64,000 nt of DNA from Lederbergia graminis (GCF_042655485.1 NZ_JBHSMC010000013.1:62001-126000); one strand, 5' to 3'; positions 1 to 9,125 are shown, counted from the stretch's first letter. Numbers and translations are program-made. The notes: a model not told the origin generated them from the letters alone.

Positions 1-1107
1 ATATGCACCATCATCCTGATTTCACCTATCATTGTAGCTTTAGGGATTACATTTTCCCATTGGGTCGAACTTTTTTCAGTTGTCTTATACATTGCTGGTA
101 TTTACGGATTCATATATTTGTCTATGAAAGCACCAATTTCTAGTCTTAAACAGAAATGGATGATTTTCATTTCCTTTTGTTCTTTAGGCGTAACCATCTT
201 TTTCTCCTTTCTTTATGCTATTGGAAATGCATTAGGTCTAATAATTGTGGATATTGATTTTATGCTGTTATTTCATGGGTTTTTAAATTGCATTGTATTT
301 GCATTAGTAGGGATAATAGGCTGGTCCATATCCATTCCGGAACCTAAGAAACGGACAAACTTGCCTGTAAGCAACATTCGTGGCAAAGGTGTAATTGGTG
401 AAAAAATAATAGAAAACATTGTAAATCGTAAACATCCTGTACAAGGTCTTGTAGATTCTATGGATTCATATGAGCCACAAGTAAATGTTTCAACTTTAGC
501 GCCTACTATTAAAGACTTCTATGAAAACACTAAAAATTATAAATTATATGCACAAGTAAAATGGCATTGGTGGTTTATACCACTCGCTTTTATGTATCGA
601 TTAATTAGTCAACGAGTACAACAGATCAACTTACCCATTACGAAGAAAAAGGTAGAAATGACAGGAGACATCCTTTCTATTAAACGTGAATTAGATGGAA
701 GGAAAGCACCAAGAGCTTGGGTGCGAAAGATCAAAGATAACGTAATCTTTGTAGCACTTTATTCTGAGCATGTATCAAAGGATAGAACATATATGAATAT
801 CGCACTTCCCCTTCCAGCATCAACTATGGTTGGTATTTTAAAGTTAGAGCAAAATGAGCATCATCTTATTTTAAGTAGTAAAGGCAAAGAAGACGATGAA
901 GCTGGAATATATCTTGCAATAGGGAAACTGTTACCTAAATTACCTATCGCTGAGGAATTTCATATAGAAGAAGTTGATAATGGAAAATTAATCGCAACAC
1001 ATTGCATGTGGATTTTTGGGATCCACTTTTTAACAATTAATTATGATATTGTGAAGAAAACATTTGCTAATAATGACGGTATAAACGAAAGAACAGTAAT
1101 GAATTGA
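1..1107 (+). CDS. yndJ: YndJ-like membrane protein, C-terminal part (5' end outside window)
   Basis: The reading frame is open from the first base, so this is the 3' part of a gene that begins upstream. The first ~110 visible residues hold about three hydrophobic segments (SPIIVALGIT, IFFSFLYAIG, LNCIVFALVGIIGW), followed by a soluble tail of about 250 residues. The tail contains a WHWWFIPLAF stretch and ends NERTVMN. Membrane part plus cytoplasmic tail matches the Bacillus YndJ family, whose biochemical role is unknown. A strong hairpin follows the stop. The family call rests on remembered similarity and is moderately sure. Confidence 0.6.
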   Translation: MCTIILISPIIVALGITFSHWVELFSVVLYIAGIYGFIYLSMKAPISSLKQKWMIFISFCSLGVTIFFSFLYAIGNALGLIIVDIDFMLLFHGFLNCIVFALVGIIGWSISIPEPKKRTNLPVSNIRGKGVIGEKIIENIVNRKHPVQGLVDSMDSYEPQVNVSTLAPTIKDFYENTKNYKLYAQVKWHWWFIPLAFMYRLISQRVQQINLPITKKKVEMTGDILSIKRELDGRKAPRAWVRKIKDNVIFVALYSEHVSKDRTYMNIALPLPASTMVGILKLEQNEHHLILSSKGKEDDEAGIYLAIGKLLPKLPIAEEFHIEEVDNGKLIATHCMWIFGIHFLTINYDIVKKTFANNDGINERTVMN

Positions 1108-1108
1108 A

Positions 1109-1146
1109 GCCAAACTAACTTTCTGAATGTAGTTAGTTTGGCATTT
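1109..1146 (+). terminator. Rho-independent terminator after yndJ-like gene
   Basis: A perfect 12-bp stem (GCCAAACTAACT / AGTTAGTTTGGC) with a 10-nt loop is followed by ATTTT. It begins two bases after the upstream stop codon. Confidence 0.8.
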
Positions 1147-1227
1147 TAATTTAAGCATTTTTGTTTAAATCAATTCTTTCACACACATTCCTTAGCCCTA
1201 TCGGGAACTGCACTCCACAATGACATA

Positions 1228-1758
1228 TTAACTTTTATTTTTAATAATTTGGTGTATGATTTGTAATGTGCGCTCGGGGCTAAAGGTGGAATTATCTATA
1301 AGAGTGGTCCATGACTCATTTAAAAATGGCTCCCTCTCTGCTAAATGTTCCGTTATCCATTTTGGTACAGCATATTGACGTTTTTTCAAGCGCTCTGCAA
1401 GTGTATTTTTATTCGCATATAGTGTTATATGGTGAGTAACTACATCTCTATTAATATTACTTAATACATCATCCACTTGGTCTTTTCTAAAAATTGTATT
1501 CCCAAAAATAAATACTACATCAATATCACTGTTAAAAAAACCATTCGCTAATGTGCCTGTGTTTTGCCTAGCTTTTTTCCATATTTCCAAATAATCAGGT
1601 GCAACAAAGCTAGGATCAATGAATCCATAAATATTATCTATATCAATACCTGCTATTTTATTATTATAATACTTACCTAATTCATTTCTTAATAGTAAGC
1701 GTAAAGTTGTTTTTCCAATACCACTCGGTCCGCTTATTAACACAACAGTCTTCCTCAT
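1228..1758 (-). CDS. P-loop nucleoside/sugar kinase-like protein
   Basis: A small P-loop NTPase of about 176 residues with Walker A GPSGIGKT near the N-terminus. The overall form is that of AAA_33/shikimate-kinase-like small kinases. The start is placed at the ATG at 1758 because AGGTGAT lies about 8 nt upstream; an upstream in-frame ATG at 1794 has no good ribosome site and would overlap the preceding gene. It is the last gene of the CDP-sugar operon, 19 nt after the epimerase. Substrate unknown: it could phosphorylate a sugar or nucleoside, or be an unrelated passenger. Confidence 0.7.
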   Translation of the reverse strand: MRKTVVLISGPSGIGKTTLRLLLRNELGKYYNNKIAGIDIDNIYGFIDPSFVAPDYLEIWKKARQNTGTLANGFFNSDIDVVFIFGNTIFRKDQVDDVLSNINRDVVTHHITLYANKNTLAERLKKRQYAVPKWITEHLAEREPFLNESWTTLIDNSTFSPERTLQIIHQIIKNKS

Positions 1759-1777
1759 TATTTTATCACCTACTTTT

Positions 1778-2701
1778 TTATGTTTTCTTTTCATGATTTT
1801 TAGTTATTAGTAATCGAATTCCATCCTCCAAAGGTATTCTTGGTTGCCAATCAGGTAGCAACCTACCTTTATTCCATGGAACCATAATCTCTCCTGGTCG
1901 ATAATCTAAGTCCCATCTCACATCGATGGTACTTTTTGCTATCTGTTCAAAGAGGCGGACTAGTTCTTTAAGCTTAATACGATTTTCACTACTTACGGAA
2001 AATCTCTCAAACCCCTTAATACGCCCCGTACTTAAGTGCTTTGCTGCTACTATATAGGCATCAATCACATTCTCTATATATAAAAGATCTAGATACTGTT
2101 CTCCTGGTGACATTAATAAAGTACTTTTTTCAACAAATGATTGATACAAAAGGTTCATTATTTTCGGCCGCGGATCATTAGGTCCAAAGTTATCAAATAA
2201 TACAAGATTAATTATATTTAACTTCGTTGAATAAAACCGTAGTATATCTTCATAAGCTTGCTTCGTTGCTGCATATAGACTATTTGGATTATACTGTTCC
2301 TGATTTACATGCTGTGAATACGAGCTAGTGTTAATTAAATATTTCACATTGCAATTAACCATCGCTTCAGCAAGAAATGTACCAAATAGTACGTTGCTAT
2401 GAACCATGTTGTTAATATCTGAAGATTTGTATTGAATGGAAGCAAAAGAGGCTAGGTGATAAACAATTTGAGGCTTTGCTAGCTTAATTGAATTTTCTAC
2501 TGATTCGTAGGTTCCATCATATTGATATATGTCTATTTTTTCACATATAGGCTCGATTAATGTTAGCTTAGATGATGATCGAACTAATACAGAAACTTTG
2601 CAACCGATGGTCACCAACCTCTTTGCTAAACAACTACCTATATATCCTGTTGCTCCTGTTATCAAAACAGGAATATCTTTTAAGCTACTCATTTTGAACA
2701 T
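1778..2701 (-). CDS. NAD(P)-dependent sugar epimerase/reductase (extended SDR)
   Basis: An extended short-chain dehydrogenase of about 307 residues. The Rossmann motif is TGATGYIG near residue 15, and the catalytic pair Tyr143/Lys147 sits in SLYAATKQ. It overlaps the end of rfbG by 17 nt, which implies translational coupling; an ATG at 2692 is an alternative start. Directly after rfbF and rfbG it most likely acts on CDP-4-keto-6-deoxyglucose as a 4-reductase or epimerase, setting the final deoxyhexose. No RfbH-type 3-dehydrase is present, so a 3,6-dideoxysugar is not directly supported. Product identity is inference. Confidence 0.8.
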   Translation of the reverse strand: MFKMSSLKDIPVLITGATGYIGSCLAKRLVTIGCKVSVLVRSSSKLTLIEPICEKIDIYQYDGTYESVENSIKLAKPQIVYHLASFASIQYKSSDINNMVHSNVLFGTFLAEAMVNCNVKYLINTSSYSQHVNQEQYNPNSLYAATKQAYEDILRFYSTKLNIINLVLFDNFGPNDPRPKIMNLLYQSFVEKSTLLMSPGEQYLDLLYIENVIDAYIVAAKHLSTGRIKGFERFSVSSENRIKLKELVRLFEQIAKSTIDVRWDLDYRPGEIMVPWNKGRLLPDWQPRIPLEDGIRLLITKNHEKKT

Positions 2702-3794
2702 CTCTTACTGCTAATCCACTCATATACTGATTTATTTGCTCAACTGTGATATCTCGCATATTCTCGTTTTTTTGGTACGCCATATGCCATTCAACTATAT
2801 ACTGCAAAGCATTTGTTAAATTCCAAAGTGGTTGCCAGCCAAGGATACTTTTTGCTTTTGAACAATCCAACATTAGTAAATCAGATTCTTGATATGGTAT
2901 GTCAGGAAAAGCTTCAACTTTTATATCCGTACCACACATTTCTATTAATTGATTTACCACTTCACCTACTGACCTACAATCATTATATTCTGGTCCAAAG
3001 TTCCATGCATCGGCATATGTTTCCTTGCCCTCATAGATTTTCTGTATCAATAACAAATAACCACTTAATGGCTCTAATACATGTTGCCATGGTCGAACCG
3101 CATTTGGACGGCGTAGTTTAATCTCATTTTGATTTACTATCGCTTCCAAGCATTGAGGGATTAAGCGATCTTGTGACCAATCTCCCCCTCCAATTACATT
3201 TCCCGCTCTTGCTGAAGCAAGCACAACCCCATGATCATTTATTTGATTAGGATGGAAAAAAGAGTGACGATACGCTGCTGTCACAAGCTCTGAGCATGCT
3301 TTACTTGCAGAGTATGGGTCCTTTCCACCTAGTGGATCGATTTCTCGATAACCCCATAACCACTCTTTGTTTTCATAACATTTATCTGTTGTAACATTAA
3401 CGACAGCTTGAATCTTACGTCCCCGTTCAATCGCATACCTTACTGCTTCCAGAAGATTAACTGTGCCCTGTACATTAGTTTGAAATGTCATGACTGGATC
3501 CTTGTACGAAATTCCTACGAGCGGCTGAGCAGCCATATGAATAACTATTTCTGGGTTTGCATCGTATAATGCATTTTTTAATTTCTCACTATCATTAATA
3601 TCAGCAATATAGGAGTCTACTAAATCATCTAACCTAGCTAATTCATACAGATTCGGATGTGTAGAAGGTGCTAGTGCATATCCAGTTACCTTTGCCCCCA
3701 TCTTGGTTAACCATAAACTTAACCAAGCTCCTTTAAAACCGGTATGACCGGTTAAAAAAACTCTTTTATTTTTCCAAAAAGAAGCATTTATCAT
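2685..3794 (-). CDS. rfbG: CDP-glucose 4,6-dehydratase
   Basis: An SDR-family sugar nucleotide dehydratase of 369 residues, the usual RfbG length. It has the GHTGFKG nucleotide-binding loop, the TTDKCYENKEW active-site block (Thr136-Asp137-Lys138 region) and YSASK (Tyr161, Lys165). RfbG converts CDP-D-glucose to CDP-4-keto-6-deoxy-D-glucose in the cytoplasm. It starts one base after the rfbF stop (TAAGATG) and overlaps the next gene, so the cluster is one operon feeding a cell-surface glycan or spore polysaccharide. Confidence 0.9.
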   Translation of the reverse strand: MINASFWKNKRVFLTGHTGFKGAWLSLWLTKMGAKVTGYALAPSTHPNLYELARLDDLVDSYIADINDSEKLKNALYDANPEIVIHMAAQPLVGISYKDPVMTFQTNVQGTVNLLEAVRYAIERGRKIQAVVNVTTDKCYENKEWLWGYREIDPLGGKDPYSASKACSELVTAAYRHSFFHPNQINDHGVVLASARAGNVIGGGDWSQDRLIPQCLEAIVNQNEIKLRRPNAVRPWQHVLEPLSGYLLLIQKIYEGKETYADAWNFGPEYNDCRSVGEVVNQLIEMCGTDIKVEAFPDIPYQESDLLMLDCSKAKSILGWQPLWNLTNALQYIVEWHMAYQKNENMRDITVEQINQYMSGLAVRDVQNE

Positions 3795-3795
3795 C

Positions 3796-4575
3796 TTATG
3801 ACCACTTCTTCCATGGTGGATTACCTGTGTTCCATAATTCGTCTAATTGATTTCTGTCACGTAAAGTATCCATTGGTTTCCAGAATCCTTGATGTTTAAA
3901 AGACATTAATTGATTTTCTTCTGCCAGTTTTGGTAATACATCCGTTTCAAATACACTATCATCACCTTCGATATATTCAAAAACTTCCGGTTCTAATACA
4001 AAGAATCCACCATTAATCCAATGGCCGTCACCTTGTGGCTTCTCGATAAACTTATTTATTTCATTTGTACTTGATATATCTAGTGAGCCAAACCTACCCT
4101 CTGGTTGAACTGCTGTTAGAGTGGCATATTTTCCATGTTGTTTATGTGAATTAACTAACATTCTAATATCGATGTCTGCCAAACCATCACCATATGTCAA
4201 CATGAACGTTTCATCATTAATATAAGGTTTCACTCTTCCTACTCTACCACCAGTCATTGAATGCTCTCCTGTTTCAACTAAAGTTACTTTCCAATTTTCT
4301 ACTTCATTTCTGTGGATAGTAAACTCAATTGTTTCCTTTGTGAAGTTGTACGTAACATCCGATTTTTGCAACATATACTGTGAGAAAAACTCCTTAATTA
4401 CATTTCCTTTATATCCAAGGCAAATGATGAACTCATTATAGCCATATGAGGAGTAGATCTTCATGATATGCCATAAAATCGGCATCCCTCCTATTTCAAC
4501 CATTGGTTTTGGCTTTATTTTTGTTTCTTCACTTATTCTTGTACCTAATCCTCCAGCTAAAATAACGACTTTCAT
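3796..4575 (-). CDS. rfbF: Glucose-1-phosphate cytidylyltransferase
   Basis: 259 residues. The N-terminal nucleotidyltransferase signature is VILAGGLGTR, followed by KPKPMVEIGG. A central YGDGLADID carries the metal-binding aspartates. RfbF makes CDP-glucose from CTP and glucose-1-phosphate, the first committed step of CDP-deoxyhexose synthesis. A strong AAGGAGGA site lies about 7 nt before the ATG. It is the first gene of the leftward operon, read from the region shared with the divergent glycosyltransferase. Confidence 0.92.
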   Translation of the reverse strand: MKVVILAGGLGTRISEETKIKPKPMVEIGGMPILWHIMKIYSSYGYNEFIICLGYKGNVIKEFFSQYMLQKSDVTYNFTKETIEFTIHRNEVENWKVTLVETGEHSMTGGRVGRVKPYINDETFMLTYGDGLADIDIRMLVNSHKQHGKYATLTAVQPEGRFGSLDISSTNEINKFIEKPQGDGHWINGGFFVLEPEVFEYIEGDDSVFETDVLPKLAEENQLMSFKHQGFWKPMDTLRDRNQLDELWNTGNPPWKKWS

Positions 4576-4737
4576 TTATATCCTCCTTTTTTTCAATTTA
4601 AGCAATAATATGTGCATTATTAAACTTTTGGTTGTACAAGTACCTATATTTGGAAAAAAACAAGCTAATATACTATACAAACTATACAAGCGTTCATATA
4701 TTATCCAGAAATAAAACAGGAGAAGGGATGATATAAA
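4576..4737. promoter_or_regulatory. Divergent promoter region, CDP-sugar operon / glycosyltransferase
   Basis: 162 bp separate rfbF (leftward) from the tandem glycosyltransferase (rightward). The region is AT-rich and holds a short repeat of CTATACAA near 4673-4690. AGGAGAAGGG at 4718-4727 is the ribosome site for the TTG start at 4738. No operator could be named. Confidence 0.4.
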
Positions 4738-6705
4738 TTGCCGAAGGAGAGTTTTTTAAATTCTATAAAAAAATTTCTAGAAGAAAAAAAAATGTTTAAC
4801 ACAGTAATTGGAGATACAAAGAATAACGATAATCTCAACCATATATGCGTTACAGCAAGTAAGGATTATATACTGCGAATATTAGCTATGTACTATTCTC
4901 TTGTTACACATTCAAAAAATTTTAAACTATGGGTTTGTTGTATGGATCAAGAAACAATTTCATTTCTCAAAGAAATGAATTTCCAGCATATGGTGATATT
5001 CTCTGTCAAAGAAGTGGAAGACATTAACTTACGGTTAATTAAGCAACAACGTAAATTGAACGAATACTGTTGGACACTGAAAGCACCACTGATTCATTAT
5101 TTGCTAACAAGATATAATTTGGAGTCTGTCTTATATTGTGACGGTGATATTTACTTTTTTTCTGATCCAAATGAGATTTTCGAAGAATGGGGTAATGCAT
5201 CCATTTATTTGTGTCCACAACGTGATGCAGAATGGGTAGAAAAAAAATACGGAAAATACCAAGCAGGAGTTATCGGATTTCGACATGATACTATTGGCCT
5301 TGAGTCTTTAAAATGGTGGCAGAAAAAATGTGAAGAATGGTGTTTCGCTTTACCTGATAAAGAACGCTTCGGTGATCAGAAGTATTTAGATGAAATTCCA
5401 AACATGTTTTCAAATGTTAGGATATCGGAACATTTAGGTATTGATGCAGCACCTTGGAACTGCATCTACAACAATAACTATCGTATAGAAAAGAAAAATG
5501 ATTCATTATATATTGAAAAGAATAAGCTGGTAGCCTACCATTTTGCTTGCTTCTCCATCTTTAATGAAGATGAATTTGATCTTTGGAGTTTAGATACTCT
5601 GAAAATAAGAAGTACGATAAAAAATAACATTTACATTCCTTATATAGAGAAAATCCGTGAAATAATTCAAGATTTAAAAAACAGAGGATATGATGTAAAC
5701 CATTTTTATAGTAAAAAATCAAATGTGAAAAGTTATTATAAGTACACAACGTTTCGGAGAAAAATGGACCAAACCGATGAATTTTATTGTATGGCTACGA
5801 TTATTAGTAAAGAATACTTGGTAAAGGGCTTGGCATTCCATCAATCTTTACTAAATCTTGGGGACGAATTCCATTTATGGATTTGTTGTATGGATTCGGA
5901 AAGCTTGAATATATTATCAAAGTTAAATCTAAAGAATGTAACACTAATTCCTGTTAGTGAAATTGAAAACAATATGATCGCCAAACTTAGTGAGAAAAGA
6001 AGTCTTACAGAATGTTGTTGGACTATGAAAGCTCCTTTATGTGAGCATATTCTAAAACATTACAGTGAGATTGATTATATTATTTATTGTGATGCCGATA
6101 TGTATTTCTTTTCCAGTCCTAAACCAATTTTAGACGAATGGTCTACTTATTCTATTTTCTTATGTAAACAAAGAAGTACCAGAATGATAGAACACAAACA
6201 TGGTATCTATCAAGCTGGTCTCCTAGGTTTCAAACGTGAAGAAAATAGTTTAAAAATCCTTAAATGGTGGAAAGAAAAATGTTTAGAATGGTGCTACGAC
6301 CAATATGAGGACGATAAGTGGGGAGATCAGAAGTATCTAAATAAGATTCCGAATAAATTTATTAATATTAAAGTCATCCAAAATATCGGTATCGATGCTG
6401 CACCATGGAATATTGTAATGGTTGATGGGAATGATGTTACACGTAAAGGTAGTCGTATCCTTATTGAAAATACGGAAATAGTATGTTTCCATTTTGGTAG
6501 TTTACTAATGCTAAGTGAAAATGAATATGACTTATGGAAATTAGAGGAACTCACTTTCACCAAAAGTATATTAAAAAACTTATACAACCCTTATATTAAA
6601 GCATTACAGCAAAAATATGAGGAATTATTATCTATTGATAATACAATTCATTATTTATCACATACAGCACCTGATTACACTCCTATGAACGTACACAAAT
6701 TTTAA
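4738..6705 (+). CDS. Tandem-duplicated glycosyltransferase (two GT-A-like domains)
   Basis: 655 residues made of two homologous halves, about 35-300 and 348-610. Each half repeats the same landmarks in order: W[VI]CCMD, [YC]CWT[LM]KAP, a DxD metal/sugar-nucleotide motif (YCDGD at 133-137, YCDAD at 450-454), WGDQKYL or FGDQKYL, and GIDAAPWN. Both halves keep the DxD motif, so both may be catalytic. The TTG start at 4738 is chosen because an ATG in the ribosome site is followed at once by a stop. Divergent to a CDP-sugar operon, it probably transfers sugars onto a surface glycan. No signal peptide or membrane segment is seen. Acceptor and donor are unknown. Confidence 0.75.
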   Translation: MPKESFLNSIKKFLEEKKMFNTVIGDTKNNDNLNHICVTASKDYILRILAMYYSLVTHSKNFKLWVCCMDQETISFLKEMNFQHMVIFSVKEVEDINLRLIKQQRKLNEYCWTLKAPLIHYLLTRYNLESVLYCDGDIYFFSDPNEIFEEWGNASIYLCPQRDAEWVEKKYGKYQAGVIGFRHDTIGLESLKWWQKKCEEWCFALPDKERFGDQKYLDEIPNMFSNVRISEHLGIDAAPWNCIYNNNYRIEKKNDSLYIEKNKLVAYHFACFSIFNEDEFDLWSLDTLKIRSTIKNNIYIPYIEKIREIIQDLKNRGYDVNHFYSKKSNVKSYYKYTTFRRKMDQTDEFYCMATIISKEYLVKGLAFHQSLLNLGDEFHLWICCMDSESLNILSKLNLKNVTLIPVSEIENNMIAKLSEKRSLTECCWTMKAPLCEHILKHYSEIDYIIYCDADMYFFSSPKPILDEWSTYSIFLCKQRSTRMIEHKHGIYQAGLLGFKREENSLKILKWWKEKCLEWCYDQYEDDKWGDQKYLNKIPNKFINIKVIQNIGIDAAPWNIVMVDGNDVTRKGSRILIENTEIVCFHFGSLLMLSENEYDLWKLEELTFTKSILKNLYNPYIKALQQKYEELLSIDNTIHYLSHTAPDYTPMNVHKF

Positions 6706-6728
6706 GATGTTTTTAACAATTTATTTCT

Positions 6729-6768
6729 AAAAAAACAACACTTTCAATGGAGAAAGTGTTGTTTTTTT
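6729..6768 (+). terminator. Terminator after tandem glycosyltransferase
   Basis: A 17-bp stem ending GTTTTTTT with a 6-nt loop (AATGGA). The arms are 6729-6745 and 6752-6768. Confidence 0.85.
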
Positions 6769-6827
6769 CATTATTGGATAAACTACAAATTAAATTACCA
6801 GTTAAAATGGAATAAAGGAGAGTTTAC

Positions 6828-7019
6828 ATGGGTGCAATTGAACGTGGTGGATATATATTCGAACCGGAATATAGTGTCATTGAACAAAAGGCAGCAATTC
6901 ATGTTTATCAAAATGGCGAGTTTATAGAGGAACTGAAATTTAAATTTAGAGGGGCAGCACCTGAACCTAGCCAAATTGAACAGGTTGTCGATGCATACTG
7001 CCAATCCCATGGGATTTGA
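6828..7019 (+). CDS. ybxH: YbxH-like small protein (DUF5370)
   Basis: 63 residues beginning MGAIERGGYIFEPEYSVI, the characteristic opening of the Bacillus YbxH family, at the family's usual length. AAAGGAGAG precedes the ATG. No membrane segment or signal peptide; function unknown. It stands alone between a terminator and a repeat element. The DUF number is from memory. Confidence 0.75.
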   Translation: MGAIERGGYIFEPEYSVIEQKAAIHVYQNGEFIEELKFKFRGAAPEPSQIEQVVDAYCQSHGI

Positions 7020-7061
7020 ATTTCACGGGAAAAAAGGTAATCCGTCTGCCTTTATATAAAA

Positions 7062-7260
7062 GGTGAGACTGTGAAAATAAGTTAACGTAATAGCTCTGTT
7101 AAACTCTGTTGTTGATTTTCGCTCCTGTACAATCGCTTTCCGCGGGAGTCTCATGTACACCCGCTACTATCAACTAAGTTGTTAACACAACAATGAACTT
7201 TAACAGAGCCAACGTAATAAAAGGACTATCATCGTATAGTTTATTTTCCCCAGTCTCACC
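7062..7260. repeat. Interrupted inverted repeat, probable former bidirectional terminator
   Basis: GGTGAGACTGTGAAAATAA at 7062-7080 is matched on the opposite strand by 7241-7260, apart from one mismatch and one gap. The arms are now about 160 nt apart because a palindromic element (7093-7210) lies between them. Without the insert they would form a compact stem-loop between convergent ybxH and mntA. Confidence 0.55.
7093..7210. mobile_element. MITE-like palindromic element, copy 1 (118 bp)
   Basis: The ends are inverted copies (GCTCTGTTAAA at 7093, TTTAACAGAGC ending 7209). The interior is GC-rich and partly palindromic, with GCTTTCCGCGGGAGTCTC and a TGTAC pair. The 9-mer AACGTAATA flanks it directly on both sides (7084-7092 and 7211-7219), as expected of a target-site duplication. 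A second, longer copy lies at 34480-34667. It encodes no protein, so movement would need a transposase from elsewhere. Confidence 0.7.
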
Positions 7261-7317
7261 ACTTTCTCAAGGTATTTCTATTAAAATTCCCCAAATTTAT
7301 AAGTGTTTATTTTTCGG

Positions 7318-8247
7318 TTATTTTAATAACCCTTCTTTTATCGTTTTTATATTCCATTCCATCATTGAGATGTACGTATCTCCATCCTCACCAGGTTCTG
7401 CAAGAGAATCCGTAAAAACCTTCCCCATTATTGGAACGTTCGTTTCTGATGAGACTGCTTCCATACTTCTTGGGTCAATACTAGTTTCTACGAATAAACC
7501 TTTGATCTGTTTCTTTTTAATAATATCTATTATTCTTGTAATCTGTTGTGGAGTTCCTTGATTTTCCTGATTTATTTCCCAAATATATTCTGCCGTAAAT
7601 CCATATGCATCACTAAAATACTTGAAAGCTCCTTCACTCGTAACTAATACACGTTCCTCTACAGGAATTTCCTCAAATTGTGTCACTGCGTTATCATGAA
7701 GCTTTTGTAGTTTTGCAATATACTTTTCTGCATTTTCCTTATAAATATCTGCATTATCTGGATCAACTTTTATTAAGCCATCCCTTGCATTTTCTGCATA
7801 TTTAATTCCATTTCTAATGTCTAACCAAGCATGTGGATCTTCTTCACCTTGCCCTTTCGTTGTAAGGTACTTCACATCTACTCCTTTACTCATCAAGAAA
7901 ACCGGAGCATCTTTTCCATTCTTATTTGCAGTTTCCATCAACTTATCAAACCAGGAGTTTCCTGCTTCTAAATTAAGTCCATTATAAAATACAGCATCTG
8001 CATCGGTTGTTTTCTTTATGTCTTCCGGAAGTGGATCGTACTCATGTGGATTCGATCCGATTGGCGCTAAACTATGAATCTCTACTAAGTCACCACCGAT
8101 ATTCTTCACAATGTCATATACGATCGAATAGGTAGTTACTACTTTTACTTTTCCATTATCCTCTTCACTTGTCTTTCCCTTACCACATGCTCCTAGTAGA
8201 AATAGTCCTACTATGAAAATGGTTATAAATTTGAGATAATGTTTCAT
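7318..8247 (-). CDS. mntA: Manganese ABC transporter substrate-binding lipoprotein
   Basis: 309 residues, cluster A-I metal-binding family (ZnuA/PsaA/MntA). A lipoprotein signal ends in LLGAC at Cys21. The four ligand positions read His68 (SNPHEYDP), His139 (EDPHAW), Glu205 (TSEG) and Asp280 (FTDS). The His-His-Glu-Asp set is that of manganese binders such as PsaA rather than the zinc binders. It is the last gene of the leftward operon, 14 nt after the permease. No histidine-rich loop is present, which also argues against zinc. Confidence 0.92.
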   Translation of the reverse strand: MKHYLKFITIFIVGLFLLGACGKGKTSEEDNGKVKVVTTYSIVYDIVKNIGGDLVEIHSLAPIGSNPHEYDPLPEDIKKTTDADAVFYNGLNLEAGNSWFDKLMETANKNGKDAPVFLMSKGVDVKYLTTKGQGEEDPHAWLDIRNGIKYAENARDGLIKVDPDNADIYKENAEKYIAKLQKLHDNAVTQFEEIPVEERVLVTSEGAFKYFSDAYGFTAEYIWEINQENQGTPQQITRIIDIIKKKQIKGLFVETSIDPRSMEAVSSETNVPIMGKVFTDSLAEPGEDGDTYISMMEWNIKTIKEGLLK

Positions 8248-8261
8248 CTTTTACCCTCCTT

Positions 8262-9125
8262 TTATTTTAATGCCAACGAGGCTCTTTTCCTTTTTGTTTT
8301 AAATGCCTTCCAGACAATTCCATGTTTTGGTGAAAACAAAAATACTAATCCAAAGATTACTGTTGCTGTTATAACAATGGTTGCTCCTGAAGCAAGATTA
8401 TGAGTATAGCTAAAGTACAAACCAATAGTAGCTGAAACTATCCCAATTCCTGCTGCGATAAGAATCATTATCCATAATCGTTCTGTAAGTAAGTACGCTG
8501 TAGCTGCAGGTGTAATTAGCATCGCTACAACCAATACAATACCTACTGTTTGTAAGGAAGCTACTGTCACCATCGTTAATAACGTCATGAGAAAATAATG
8601 AATGAGTTTAGTTGGAAGTCCATATGCAGCTGCCATCGTCGGATCAAACGAAGACACTAACAATTCTTTATAGAAAAGATAGACAGCTAGAATGACAAAA
8701 ACTCCAATAAATAATGTCATCCACATTTCAGAAGTTCTAACTGCCAAAACATTCCCAAATAAAATATGATATAAATCAGTACTGCTTTTTAACATAGTGA
8801 TAATAATGATCCCTGCAGCAAATGCGGCGGTGAACATAATACCAATGGATGTATCATGCTTAATTCGACTATTTTGCGATACAAATCCAATTGCAATAGC
8901 AGTAATAACGCCACTTATGACTGCCCCAAAAAAGAAGTTTATTCCTAACATATAGGAGAAAGCTACTCCCGGGAGTACTGCGTGTGAAATTGCATCTCCC
9001 ATTAATGCCATTCCTCGAAGTATGATAAAACAGCCCATTACCCCACAAATTATCCCCACGATAATAGATGTAATTAACGCTTTCTGTAAAAAACTGTACT
9101 GGAAGACTGCCTCAATAAATTCCAT
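8262..9125 (-). CDS. mntC: Manganese ABC transporter permease
   Basis: 287 residues with eight or nine hydrophobic segments, typical of the ABC-3 family. It contains GDAISHAVLPG, the conserved coupling motif of metal-type permeases. Its ATG overlaps the ATPase stop as TAATG, so translation is coupled. Only one permease gene is present; B. subtilis has two (MntC and MntD), so a homodimer is likely here. Confidence 0.92.
   Translation of the reverse strand: MEFIEAVFQYSFLQKALITSIIVGIICGVMGCFIILRGMALMGDAISHAVLPGVAFSYMLGINFFFGAVISGVITAIAIGFVSQNSRIKHDTSIGIMFTAAFAAGIIIITMLKSSTDLYHILFGNVLAVRTSEMWMTLFIGVFVILAVYLFYKELLVSSFDPTMAAAYGLPTKLIHYFLMTLLTMVTVASLQTVGIVLVVAMLITPAATAYLLTERLWIMILIAAGIGIVSATIGLYFSYTHNLASGATIVITATVIFGLVFLFSPKHGIVWKAFKTKRKRASLALK

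Noticed and set aside
2529..3121. Plus-strand frames across rfbG and the epimerase gene
   Set aside because: They are antisense to well-supported genes and have no ribosome sites or domains.
7193..7561. 122-codon plus-strand frame
   Set aside because: It begins inside the MITE-like element and runs antisense to mntA.
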